Assembly (NCBI RefSeq): GCF_025685565.1 | Contig: NZ_JAGSYE010000002.1 | Span: 248,001 to 312,000, forward strand | Direction: 5' to 3' | Length of the DNA stretch: 64,000 nucleotides | Source: Granulicella aggregans | GTDB lineage: Bacteria > Acidobacteriota > Terriglobia > Terriglobales > Acidobacteriaceae | Part shown: positions 57,511 to 64,000 of the stretch, in pieces | How positions within the stretch are numbered: the first letter of the stretch is position 1 | Layout: each line of letters opens with the position of its first letter | Position numbers and translations under genes: made by a program | Notes under the pieces: model-generated | The model's input: only the letters and a program-made list of their open reading frames with translations | Told to the model about the DNA's origin: nothing | The model's database searches: none

Positions 57511-57894
57511 TCACTCGGACAACTTGCCCAGTAACGCCAGAAGTCCAACCCGCAATCTCTCCGTCGCAGCCATCCGCCACCATAAATCCGGACAATGCTG
57601 AGGATCGATCAGCGACCGGCATACCTCCAGATTCGGATGCCACTCGAATAAATCCTTCGCAAGCCTTCTCTTCGCGGACGTCAACTCAGCAGGGGTGCGA
57701 GCAGACAGGCGCGTTGCAGAACTGCCATAGCCGGCCACTGTAGCAAAGTAATCATCCAGCTCCGGGATCAAGTCTCCATCTGGCAATCCAACTCGATCGG
57801 CCAGCCAGCGGCAGTCGTTGTAAGGAAAAGGTCCACCGAGAGCATCGCGATAAATCGCTTCGAACTCTTCCGCAAGATTCAAACAATCCACCAT
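57511..57894 (-). CDS. Hypothetical helical protein
   Basis: The 127-residue product has no signal peptide and looks mostly helical: FEAIYRDALGGPFPYNDCRWLADRVGLPDGD, then LRDLAARTPAEL-like polar turns, and DLWWRMAATERLRVGLLALLGKLSE at the end. I do not recognise the family. It lies convergent with the amidase gene, with only four bases between stops, and divergent from the binding-protein gene. Codon use and G+C match its neighbours, so it is probably real, but its link to the pathway is not shown. Confidence 0.55.
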   Translation of the reverse strand: MVDCLNLAEEFEAIYRDALGGPFPYNDCRWLADRVGLPDGDLIPELDDYFATVAGYGSSATRLSARTPAELTSAKRRLAKDLFEWHPNLEVCRSLIDPQHCPDLWWRMAATERLRVGLLALLGKLSE

Positions 57895-58000
57895 TTGTTC
57901 GGGACGGCGTGAAATCCGTCACCCACCATATTTTCACGCTTACCGCACCACTGCTATGCTGCAATCACACCGAAAAACACTTCAGGAGACCCCACCCAAG

Positions 58001-58996
58001 ATGCGGAAGGTTCCATCCTCACTCATCCTGCTCTGCACCGGAGTTCTCCTCCTCCTCACGTCCTGCAAGAAACCAGCCCCCGCCAACGGTCTCTTCCCCG
58101 TCACTCTCCAGACCGACTGGTACCCGCAGCCCGAGCACGGCGGCTTCTACACCGCGCTCCTCAAGGGCTATTACAAGCAGGAAGGCCTCGACGTCACCAT
58201 CAATCCCGGTGGCCCCGCCGTCTTCGGCGATCAACTCGTAGCCAGCGGCAACGCCACCTTTGGCATGAGTTCCTCCGACAAGGTGCTGGTGTCTGTCTCC
58301 AAAGGCCTGCCCCTGGTCGCTGTCGCCGCCACCATGCAGCGCGACCCGCAGTGCGTCATGGTCCACGCCGAATCACCCGTCCAGACCTTCGCCGACCTCA
58401 ACGGCCACTCCATCGCCGTCCAACCCGGCTCCATCTGGTTCCAGTATCTCGTCAAGAAGTACCACCTCGACAACGCCCGCGAGATCCCCGCCACGCTCTC
58501 CGTCGCCAACTTCCTCTCCGACCCGAACTACATCCAGCAGTGCTTCGTCACCTCCGAGCCGTACTTCGCCGAAAAGGCCGGTGCCAAAGTCCGCACCCTC
58601 CTCATCGGCGACTCCGGCTACGAACCTTACCGCGTCTACGAGACCTCCGAGAGCTTCCTCCACGACCATCCCGACATCGTCGCAAAGTTCGTCCGAGCCT
58701 CCACCCGCGGCTGGCGTGACTACCTCGCCGACCCCACCCTGGCCAACGCCGAGATATCCAAGCTCAACCCCGCCATGAGCCCCGGCCAGATGGCCTTCAG
58801 CTACCAGGCGCTCAAAGACCAGCACTTCCTGACGGGCGACGGCCCCAGCGATCCTAAGCTGGTCTCCGGCGACATGCTCGGCAAGTTCACCACGCAACGC
58901 TGGGCGACACTTTACAGCCAGCTCGTCGACCTCAAAGTCATCACCGCCCCTATCGAACCCGCGAAAGCCTACACCCTGCAATTCCTGCCCCAATAG
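58001..58996 (+). CDS. ABC transporter substrate-binding lipoprotein, NMT1/THI5-like
   Basis: The 331-residue product has a lipoprotein signal (LILLCTGVLLLLTSCKK). The THI5-like fold begins with LQTDWYPQPEHGGFYTALLKG and YYKQEGLDVTI, a close match in pattern to ThiY-type binding proteins for pyrimidine precursors. FGMSSSDKVLVSVSKGLPLVAVAA and QTFADLNGHSIAVQPGSIW follow, as in NitT/TauT-type receptors. It should capture a nitrogenous, possibly heterocyclic, ligand in the periplasm. The ATPase whose start is at 63842 is its likely partner. ATG 58001 gives the signal peptide; 57956 adds 15 residues. Confidence 0.85.
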   Translation: MRKVPSSLILLCTGVLLLLTSCKKPAPANGLFPVTLQTDWYPQPEHGGFYTALLKGYYKQEGLDVTINPGGPAVFGDQLVASGNATFGMSSSDKVLVSVSKGLPLVAVAATMQRDPQCVMVHAESPVQTFADLNGHSIAVQPGSIWFQYLVKKYHLDNAREIPATLSVANFLSDPNYIQQCFVTSEPYFAEKAGAKVRTLLIGDSGYEPYRVYETSESFLHDHPDIVAKFVRASTRGWRDYLADPTLANAEISKLNPAMSPGQMAFSYQALKDQHFLTGDGPSDPKLVSGDMLGKFTTQRWATLYSQLVDLKVITAPIEPAKAYTLQFLPQ

Positions 58997-58999
58997 CCC

Positions 59000-59036
59000 G
59001 TCAGTCTGAGCGAAGCGAAGAATCCCCGCATCTCGC
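59000..59036. repeat. Dispersed repeat, CTGAGCGAAGCGAAG type
   Basis: CTGAGCGAAGCGAAG at 59006-59020 is followed by AATCCCCGCAT. The entry matches the outer part of the composite repeat at 53101 and the exit matches the repeats at 61871 and 63769. Confidence 0.5.
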
Positions 59037-59082
59037 TCGCGCCCACAAACGCCGTTTCCATAGATACACCGACCGAGACAAT

Positions 59083-59631
59083 ATGCCGCCAGAACCAACC
59101 GACGAATCCTTCATGGCCGAAGTCATACACTTCACCATAAAGTCCATGAAAACGACCACGCCAGTCCCGTTCGGCGCTCTCATCGTCGACACCGCCACCG
59201 GCAAGCCCCTGATGAAGGCCTTGAACGCGGTCGCCGCCGAGAACGACCCCAGCTCCCACGCCGAGCTCCGAACCGTCCGCAAAGCCTGCAAGAAGCTCGC
59301 GAAGCAGGGCAAAGGCCGCTCACTCAAGGGCTACACCATGTACTCCACCTGCGAGCCCTGCGCGATGTGCATGGCGAACATCCTCTGGTCCGGCCTCGAC
59401 CGCGTCGTCTACGCCGCGACTATCGAAGACGCCAACCGCCACTGCAACCAGATCCACATCCCCGCCCGCGAGGTCTCCACACGCAGCGACATGCCCTGCA
59501 TCGTTGACGGCCCGCTGCTCCGCGACGAAGCCTATGCCCTGTTCACCCACCCCAACATGCTCAAAGTCTTCGAGAGCTGGAAGTCCGGAAGCCGTACATT
59601 GAAGAAGCAGGCAAAGAAAGGCAAAGCATGA
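59083..59631 (+). CDS. Nucleoside/purine deaminase of the CDA fold
   Basis: The 182-residue product has the zinc-binding deaminase motifs: HAELRTVRKACKKL with the metal His and catalytic Glu (residues about 59-61), and TCEPCAMCMANILWSGLDRVVYA with the PCxxC pair. The general order, with FGALIVDTATGKPL near residue 29, fits guanine deaminase and other nucleoside-deaminase-type proteins. The C-terminal tail is Lys-rich (LKKQAKKGKA). It removes an exocyclic amine from a base or base-like ring as ammonia. It overlaps the next gene by ATGA and so forms an operon with it. Confidence 0.85.
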   Translation: MPPEPTDESFMAEVIHFTIKSMKTTTPVPFGALIVDTATGKPLMKALNAVAAENDPSSHAELRTVRKACKKLAKQGKGRSLKGYTMYSTCEPCAMCMANILWSGLDRVVYAATIEDANRHCNQIHIPAREVSTRSDMPCIVDGPLLRDEAYALFTHPNMLKVFESWKSGSRTLKKQAKKGKA

Positions 59632-60992
59632 CCGACTCACAGATCGCCGCCCTGACCGCCTGCCTCTCCGACCCCGCGCGCCTCATCACCAACGCCCAAA
59701 CTGTCCAGCGACTCTCCCGCGACTTCTACTGGTACTCCCCCATCCTCAAGAAGCAGCTCGAAGACAAGACAGCCGACGTAGCCATCCAGCCCACGTCTGT
59801 CGAAGAAATAAGAAGCATCCTGACCTACTGCCACCAGCAAGAGATCCCTGTCACCGCACGAGGCGCAGGCACCGGCAACTACGGCCAGGCCATCCCGCTT
59901 GAGCGCGGAGTCGTCCTCGATCTCATCAAGATGGACGCCATCGAAGCCATCACCCCCGACGGCGTAGCCATCTGCCAACCCGGAGTCCGCCTCGGCGTCC
60001 TCGAAGCCGCTGCCCGCGAGCAGGGTTTCGAACTCCGCTGCTATCCCAGCACCGTCGTCAAAGCCTCCGTCGGCGGCTTCCTCGGCGGAGGCTCCGGTGG
60101 CATCGGCTCCATCGCCCACGGCGGCCTGCGTGACTTCCAGACCGTCCGCGCCATCGAAGTCGTCACCATGGAAGCCACCCCGCGCGTCGTCCTCCACGAA
60201 GGCACTGCCGTCCACGACGTCATGCACTCCTGGGGCACCAACGGCATCATCACCCGCATCTGGCTCGCGCTCACCCCAGCCGTCGAATGGGCCCAGTGCG
60301 TCGTCGCCTTCCCTACCTTTGACGAAGCCTTCACCTTCAGCGAACAGATCGCCGTCTCCGAAGCCTGGATCAAGCGCCTCATCACCACCTTCGAGTGGCC
60401 CATTCCATCCTGCTTCACCCCGATCGCCCAGGTCACACGCGAAGGCAAATCCCTGATCTTCTTCATGATCGCGGCCGCCCAGTTAGAAGCCCTGCAAGCC
60501 GCCGCCATCGAAGCCGGTGGCGAGATCACGCTCGCCGCGCCGTACACCGGCCTCCGCACCCTGCCGCTGCTCTCCGACTACACCTGGAACCACACCACCC
60601 TCTGGGCCATCAAGCAGGACGACACCTTCACCTACCTCCAGTGCGGCTTCAACCCCGGCACCGTCCGCGACCAGTTCGCGCAGCTCAAAGCAAAGTTCGG
60701 CGACGAGATCCTCTTCCACATCGAGTGGATGAAGAACGGCACTGGCACCATCATCCCCGGCTCCATCCCGCTCGTGCGCTACACCACCGAAGGCCGCCTC
60801 AACGAGATGATCGACTTCTGCCGCAGCATCGGCGTCGGCGTAGCCAACCCTCACGTCAATAACGTCGAAGGCGGCGGTCGCTACCGCGAAGACAACGTCC
60901 AGCTCCAGACCAAGTACAAGTACGACCCCAAAGGCCTCCTAAACCCCGGCAAGATGACGACGTTCATCGCCAAGGAAGTTATCCCTATCTGA
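59628..60992 (+). CDS. FAD-binding oxidoreductase of the VAO/GlcD type
   Basis: The 454-residue flavoprotein starts inside the deaminase stop codon (ATGA). The FAD domain includes VAIQPTSVEEIRSIL, ITARGAGTGNYGQA-like (VTARGAGTGNYGQAIPLERGVVLD), and GGFLGGGSGGIGSIAHGGLRD. The C-terminal part ends with KYDPKGLLNPGKMT, the family closing motif. No iron-sulfur cysteines are seen. It would oxidise a CH-OH or CH-NH bond of the deaminated product, consistent with a RidA partner nearby that deals with imines. The electron acceptor is unknown. Confidence 0.87.
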   Translation: MTDSQIAALTACLSDPARLITNAQTVQRLSRDFYWYSPILKKQLEDKTADVAIQPTSVEEIRSILTYCHQQEIPVTARGAGTGNYGQAIPLERGVVLDLIKMDAIEAITPDGVAICQPGVRLGVLEAAAREQGFELRCYPSTVVKASVGGFLGGGSGGIGSIAHGGLRDFQTVRAIEVVTMEATPRVVLHEGTAVHDVMHSWGTNGIITRIWLALTPAVEWAQCVVAFPTFDEAFTFSEQIAVSEAWIKRLITTFEWPIPSCFTPIAQVTREGKSLIFFMIAAAQLEALQAAAIEAGGEITLAAPYTGLRTLPLLSDYTWNHTTLWAIKQDDTFTYLQCGFNPGTVRDQFAQLKAKFGDEILFHIEWMKNGTGTIIPGSIPLVRYTTEGRLNEMIDFCRSIGVGVANPHVNNVEGGGRYREDNVQLQTKYKYDPKGLLNPGKMTTFIAKEVIPI

Positions 60993-61014
60993 TCGCACGA
61001 GCATTCTGGGTGCG

Positions 61015-61043
61015 CCATCCATGCGGTCTTATCGCATGGGTGG
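61015..61043. repeat. Hairpin repeat family A copy 7
   Basis: CCATCCATGCG at 61015-61025 pairs with CGCATGGGTGG at 61033-61043, with one wobble and loop GTCTTAT, nearly identical to copy 1 at 10854. Confidence 0.75.
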
Positions 61044-61076
61044 GATCGAACAAGTTCAACTCAGCAAGGAAAACAA

Positions 61077-61865
61077 ATGCAAACCTGGATCCCCGACTCC
61101 CGCCAATTCGCCTATCTCAACTGGAAACAAGTCGACGCCCTCGACCGCGACAAAACTTTATTAGTCCTCCCCACAGCCGCCATTGAGCAGCACGGCCACC
61201 ACCTCCCGCTCGCCACCGACACCCTCATCAACAACGTCCTCCTCGGCAAAACTCTGTCGCAGCTCCCAGCAGACGCCCCCGTCTACGCCCTGCCTCCCGT
61301 CTGTTACGGTAAGAGCAACGAACACATTGGCTTCCCCGGCACGATGGCGATCTCCGCGCAGACCTACATGGCCGTCCTCCGCGACCTCGGCGCCAGCCTC
61401 CACGCCGCCGGCTTCAAGAAGCTCGTCCTCTACAACTCGCATGGCGGCAATACCGCGCTCAACGACGTCATGGCCCGTGACCTCCGCGCCGAGTTCGGCC
61501 TGCGCACCTTCCAGATGGGAGCCTCCGGCGGCGCAAAGTTCCCCGAAATAAGCGAGCAGGAACGCGCCTACGGCTTCCACGCCGGCGAGTACGAGACCTC
61601 CGTGCTCCTCGCCGCCACACCCGCGCTCGTCGACACCACCGCCTACACCGTCAACTACATCGCGGACATCACAAAGCCCGAACTGCTCAAACCAGAGTTC
61701 GCCCCCGCCACCTTCGCCTGGCTCACTCGCGACATCGCACCCTCCGGCGTCATGGGCGACCCCAACCCCTCCACCGCTGAAAAGGGTGAGCGCTGGATCG
61801 AAGCCGCCGCCACCGCCGCCGCAGCCTGCCTCGAAGCCATGCTCGCCTACGAGAACCCCCACTAA
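61077..61865 (+). CDS. Creatininase family amidohydrolase
   Basis: The 262-residue product has the family motifs: LPTAAIEQHGHHLPLATDT (metal Glu, His and Asp) near residue 34, SNEHIGFPGTMAIS near 82, YNSHGGNTALND near 121, and FHAGEYETSVLLA near 164 with the metal Glu. Members open a lactam, hydantoin-like or formamide bond; creatinine, formamidopyrimidine and mycofactocin peptide are known substrates. AAGGA lies six bases before the ATG. It is in line with the deaminase and the oxidoreductase and likely acts on a cyclic amide made by them. Confidence 0.9.
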   Translation: MQTWIPDSRQFAYLNWKQVDALDRDKTLLVLPTAAIEQHGHHLPLATDTLINNVLLGKTLSQLPADAPVYALPPVCYGKSNEHIGFPGTMAISAQTYMAVLRDLGASLHAAGFKKLVLYNSHGGNTALNDVMARDLRAEFGLRTFQMGASGGAKFPEISEQERAYGFHAGEYETSVLLAATPALVDTTAYTVNYIADITKPELLKPEFAPATFAWLTRDIAPSGVMGDPNPSTAEKGERWIEAAATAAAACLEAMLAYENPH

Positions 61866-61870
61866 AGATT

Positions 61871-61932
61871 CGTCATCTCGACCGGAGCATCGCAGCCGTA
61901 TCGCGATGCGCAGTGGAGAGACCCCCGCATTT
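61871..61932. repeat. Composite repeat with a hairpin tip replacing a 3-base core
   Basis: CGTCATCTCGACCGGAGC and GCGCAGTGGAGAGACC flank a 7-bp hairpin (GCATCGC, loop AGCCGTATC, GCGATGC). In the copy at 63769 the same flanks enclose only CAA. Confidence 0.65.
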
Positions 61933-61965
61933 CGCTCTGCCTTTGCCGTTGCATAGTCTTTCTTT

Positions 61966-61994
61966 GTCATTCCCGAAGGGAATCTGCTTTTGTC
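61966..61994. repeat. Hairpin repeat family B copy
   Basis: ATTCCC (61969-61974), loop GAA and GGGAAT (61978-61983) are followed by CTGCTTTTGTC. It matches the copy at 43475. Confidence 0.65.
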
Positions 61995-62028
61995 TCTTCC
62001 GTTCCAATGAGCGACCCCTGAGAGCCAC

Positions 62029-63735
62029 ATGACCGAGCCAACGAAAATAATCAACATGGGCAACGGCGTAACCCTCCGCCGCTCCATCCCCTGCCGCATG
62101 TCCGACGGCGTCACCCTCCTCTCCGACCACTACGCTCCCGCCGACGCATCCACCCCGCTCCCGACGATCCTCATGCGCCAGCCCTACGGTCGAGACATCG
62201 CCTCCACCGTCGTCTACGCGCACCCGGCATGGTTCGCCCGCCGCGGCTACAACGTCGTCATCCAGGACGTCCGCGGACGCGGCGACTCCGGCGGGCACTT
62301 CTATCCCTTCCTCCACGAAAAACAGGACGGTGCCGAGACCATCGCGTGGCTCCGCACCTTGCCCGAGTCCAACGGCAAGGTCGGCATGTATGGCTTCTCC
62401 TACCAGGGCATGACGCAGCTTCTAGCCGCCGCCGCCCAGCCCGAAGGCCTGCTCTGCATCTCCCCAGCTATGGCAGCGACCGACCTCTACCACGGCTGGT
62501 TCTACAACAACGGCGCGCTCCGCCTCGCCTCGTCTGTGGGCTGGGGCCTCCAGATGCTCAAGGAGGACGCCCGCCGTCTGAACCTCCGCGAAGCCAGCGA
62601 GCGCCTCGAACGCGCCTGGGCCAATCTTCCCGCGCAGTTCCTGGAAACCCCATACGCCGCCCATCCCGCGATCAAGGCCAACGCCCTCAGCAAGTACGTC
62701 GTCGATTGGATCGAGCACAACGCTCCCGGCGATTTCTGGTCGCGCATGGACCTCAGCACCTCGCTCGAACAGATCACCATCCCCGCCCTCCACGTCTCCG
62801 GCTGGTACGACACCTACCTCAACGGCACCATCGCCGGCTTCAGATCTCTAACTGAAAACGCCGGCACCGCCCACGCCCGCGACAACCAATACCTGCTGGC
62901 CGGCCCGTGGGTCCACATCCCTTGGGGCAACCGCATCGGCACACAGAACTTCGGCCCCGAGGCGCTGCTCGACACCGACGACTTGTTGCTGCGGTGGTTC
63001 AATCACTGGCTCAAAGACTCCGGCGAGTTTGCCGCCGAGCCGAAGATCAAGCACTTCGCCCTGAACCAAAACAAGTGGCACCCCGCCGCCACCTGGCCCA
63101 CCGAGTCCTCACTGGACCTCTACCTTCACAGCGAAGGCCGCGCCAACTCCAGCAAGGGCAACGGCAGTCTCCGCGCCGAAGCGCCCACGAACGAAGAAGC
63201 GTCCGACATCCTATCCGTAGACCCCGAAGTTCCCGTCATCGCCCCCGGCGGCATCGCCTCAGCCAGCGGCTGCTTCAACCAGGCCGCCGCGCAGCAGGGC
63301 AACAACGTCCTCGTCTACACCTCAGATCCATTCGATAAAGCACTCCACATCTTCGGTACTCCCAGCATCACCCTCCACGCCAGTACCTCCGCCCCGCACG
63401 CCGATCTCGTCGCCAAGCTAACCTGCGTCCGCCCCAACGGCGACGCCGACTTCATCTGCATCGGCATCGCCCGCAGCAGTTTTCTCTTCGAGCACTACAC
63501 CCCCGACACCCCGCACATCTGGCGCTTCGACCTCGAACCCACATCCTGGGTCTTCCAACCCGGCGAGCGCCTCCGCCTCGAAGTATCTGGCAACAGCTAT
63601 CCGCTCTACGACCGCAACCCCCACACCGCCGTCAAACCGTCTCACGCAGACTCATGGAACTGGAAACGCTCCACCCACATCCTCCACCACACCATCGAAC
63701 TCGCATCGGCGCTTCACCTGCCCGTCGTGGGTTGA
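62029..63735 (+). CDS. CocE/NonD family serine hydrolase
   Basis: The 568-residue product has the X-Pro dipeptidyl-peptidase (S15)/CocE layout. An alpha/beta hydrolase core opens with DGVTLLSDHYAPAD. RGRGDSGGHFYPFLHEKQDGAETIAWL gives the oxyanion region, and the nucleophile Ser is in YGFSYQGMTQLLAAA near residue 125. A GWYDTYLNGTIAGF stretch carries the acid and GPWVHIPWGN the His. A C-terminal jelly roll (about 360-568) ends the protein. The family cleaves esters and acyl-amides. No signal peptide is seen, so it probably acts in the cytoplasm on an imported compound. It lies between the creatininase-family gene and the ABC ATPase. Confidence 0.88.
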   Translation: MTEPTKIINMGNGVTLRRSIPCRMSDGVTLLSDHYAPADASTPLPTILMRQPYGRDIASTVVYAHPAWFARRGYNVVIQDVRGRGDSGGHFYPFLHEKQDGAETIAWLRTLPESNGKVGMYGFSYQGMTQLLAAAAQPEGLLCISPAMAATDLYHGWFYNNGALRLASSVGWGLQMLKEDARRLNLREASERLERAWANLPAQFLETPYAAHPAIKANALSKYVVDWIEHNAPGDFWSRMDLSTSLEQITIPALHVSGWYDTYLNGTIAGFRSLTENAGTAHARDNQYLLAGPWVHIPWGNRIGTQNFGPEALLDTDDLLLRWFNHWLKDSGEFAAEPKIKHFALNQNKWHPAATWPTESSLDLYLHSEGRANSSKGNGSLRAEAPTNEEASDILSVDPEVPVIAPGGIASASGCFNQAAAQQGNNVLVYTSDPFDKALHIFGTPSITLHASTSAPHADLVAKLTCVRPNGDADFICIGIARSSFLFEHYTPDTPHIWRFDLEPTSWVFQPGERLRLEVSGNSYPLYDRNPHTAVKPSHADSWNWKRSTHILHHTIELASALHLPVVG

Positions 63736-63768
63736 GTTACGCTAAGAGCAAAATCATTCCAAAAGAAT

Positions 63769-63813
63769 CGTCATCTCGACCGGAGCCAAGCGCAGTGGAG
63801 AGACCCCCGCATT
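63769..63813. repeat. Dispersed repeat without a hairpin insert
   Basis: It shares the flanks of the composite repeat at 61871 (CGTCATCTCGACCGGAGC and GCGCAGTGGAGAGACC with CCCGCATTT) but has CAA in place of the hairpin. Confidence 0.65.
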
Positions 63814-63841
63814 TGTCTTGGTCCTTAGGCGGCACTGCACC

Positions 63842-64000
63842 ATGACCAACGAAACCATCACCGTCCCCGCCATCGCCATCGACCGAGCCACCAAGAGCTA
63901 CGGCACCGGCACGACCATCCTCAAGGACATCTCCCTCAACGTCGCAAGAAAAGAGTTCGTCAGCATCATCGGCCCCTCCGGCTGCGGCAAGTCGACGCTG
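63842..64000 (+). CDS. ABC transporter ATP-binding protein, 5' part cut by the right edge
   Basis: The first 53 codons are visible from the ATG at 63842. They include the aromatic A-loop region ([20 protein letters not shown]) and a complete Walker A motif [10 protein letters not shown] at the very edge. The order fits NitT/TauT-type ATPases, which pair with NMT1/THI5-like binding lipoproteins such as the one at 58001-58996. The permease should lie just to the right of the window. Together they would import the substrate of the pathway. Confidence 0.9.
   Translation, partial: MTNETITVPAIAIDRATKSYGTGTTILKDISLNVARKEFVSIIGPSGCGKSTL

Noticed and set aside
37526..61043. CRISPR array or tRNA genes among the repeats
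   Set aside because: The repeats are dispersed singly over 50 kb without spacers, and none folds as a cloverleaf or has an anticodon arm.

Overview
The window is about 60% G+C and reads as a chromosomal segment of a free-living Gram-negative heterotroph. The best guess is an acidobacterium of the Terriglobus/Granulicella/Edaphobacter type. That placement is an inference from gene content: a beta-barrel protein with a carboxypeptidase-like N-terminal domain, a GH18-deacetylase-glycosyltransferase fusion, large Ig/IPT/VCBS secreted proteins, and a receiver fused to a thioredoxin-reductase-like flavoprotein. No rRNA or tRNA gene is present to confirm it.

Layout. 1-4.1 kb: a long, mostly disordered histidine kinase, translationally coupled to a gene that runs off the left edge, divergent from rph (RNase PH). 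4.1-10.1 kb: an outer-membrane barrel gene followed by a ten-haem secreted cytochrome with a C-terminal LVIVD propeller. 10.2-13.9 kb: a small membrane protein resembling Pycsar effectors, then a DUF4384/caspase-TPR pair. 14.2-19.4 kb: a three-gene operon of secreted proteins joined by ATGA overlaps and closed by a hairpin terminator. 19.5-25.4 kb: envelope glycosylation genes (ArnT/PMT-like, WaaE-like GT2, OpgC-like), a membrane protein of the so-called site-specific recombinase family, and cyaY. 25.4-31.7 kb: a cNMP-domain histidine kinase with a receiver-flavoprotein partner, a divergent LuxR-type regulator whose receiver lacks its Asp, and P5C dehydrogenase. 31.8-37.5 kb: a toxin-antitoxin pair, the GH18-NodB-GT2 fusion and a second PMT-like enzyme. 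37.6-52.5 kb: mostly housekeeping genes (serS, pyrD, purH, dgt) with a LolA-like protein, a PafA-like phosphatase, a GH2 enzyme and a TPR protein. 52.7-64 kb: a catabolic cluster for a nitrogenous, amide-bearing or heterocyclic compound. It has an HpxZ-like protein, formamidase-like enzyme, RidA, cytochrome c, DUF2165 protein, amidase, NMT1/THI5-like binding lipoprotein, nucleoside deaminase, FAD oxidoreductase, creatininase-family hydrolase, CocE-type hydrolase, and the start of an ABC ATPase at the right edge.

Two signals run across the window. First, at least fourteen genes have a TATAAT-like hexamer ending 6-9 bases before the start codon and no usable Shine-Dalgarno site, which suggests leaderless mRNAs; genes inside operons use SD sites or ATGA/GTGA overlaps. 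Second, many intergenic gaps carry short hairpin repeats. One family has stems that vary with compensatory changes around a conserved loop, and its tip also appears grafted into other repeat types.

The candidates most worth follow-up as undescribed systems are the catabolic cluster at the right end, the barrel/ten-haem cytochrome pair, the kinase/receiver-flavoprotein pair, and the covarying hairpin family.
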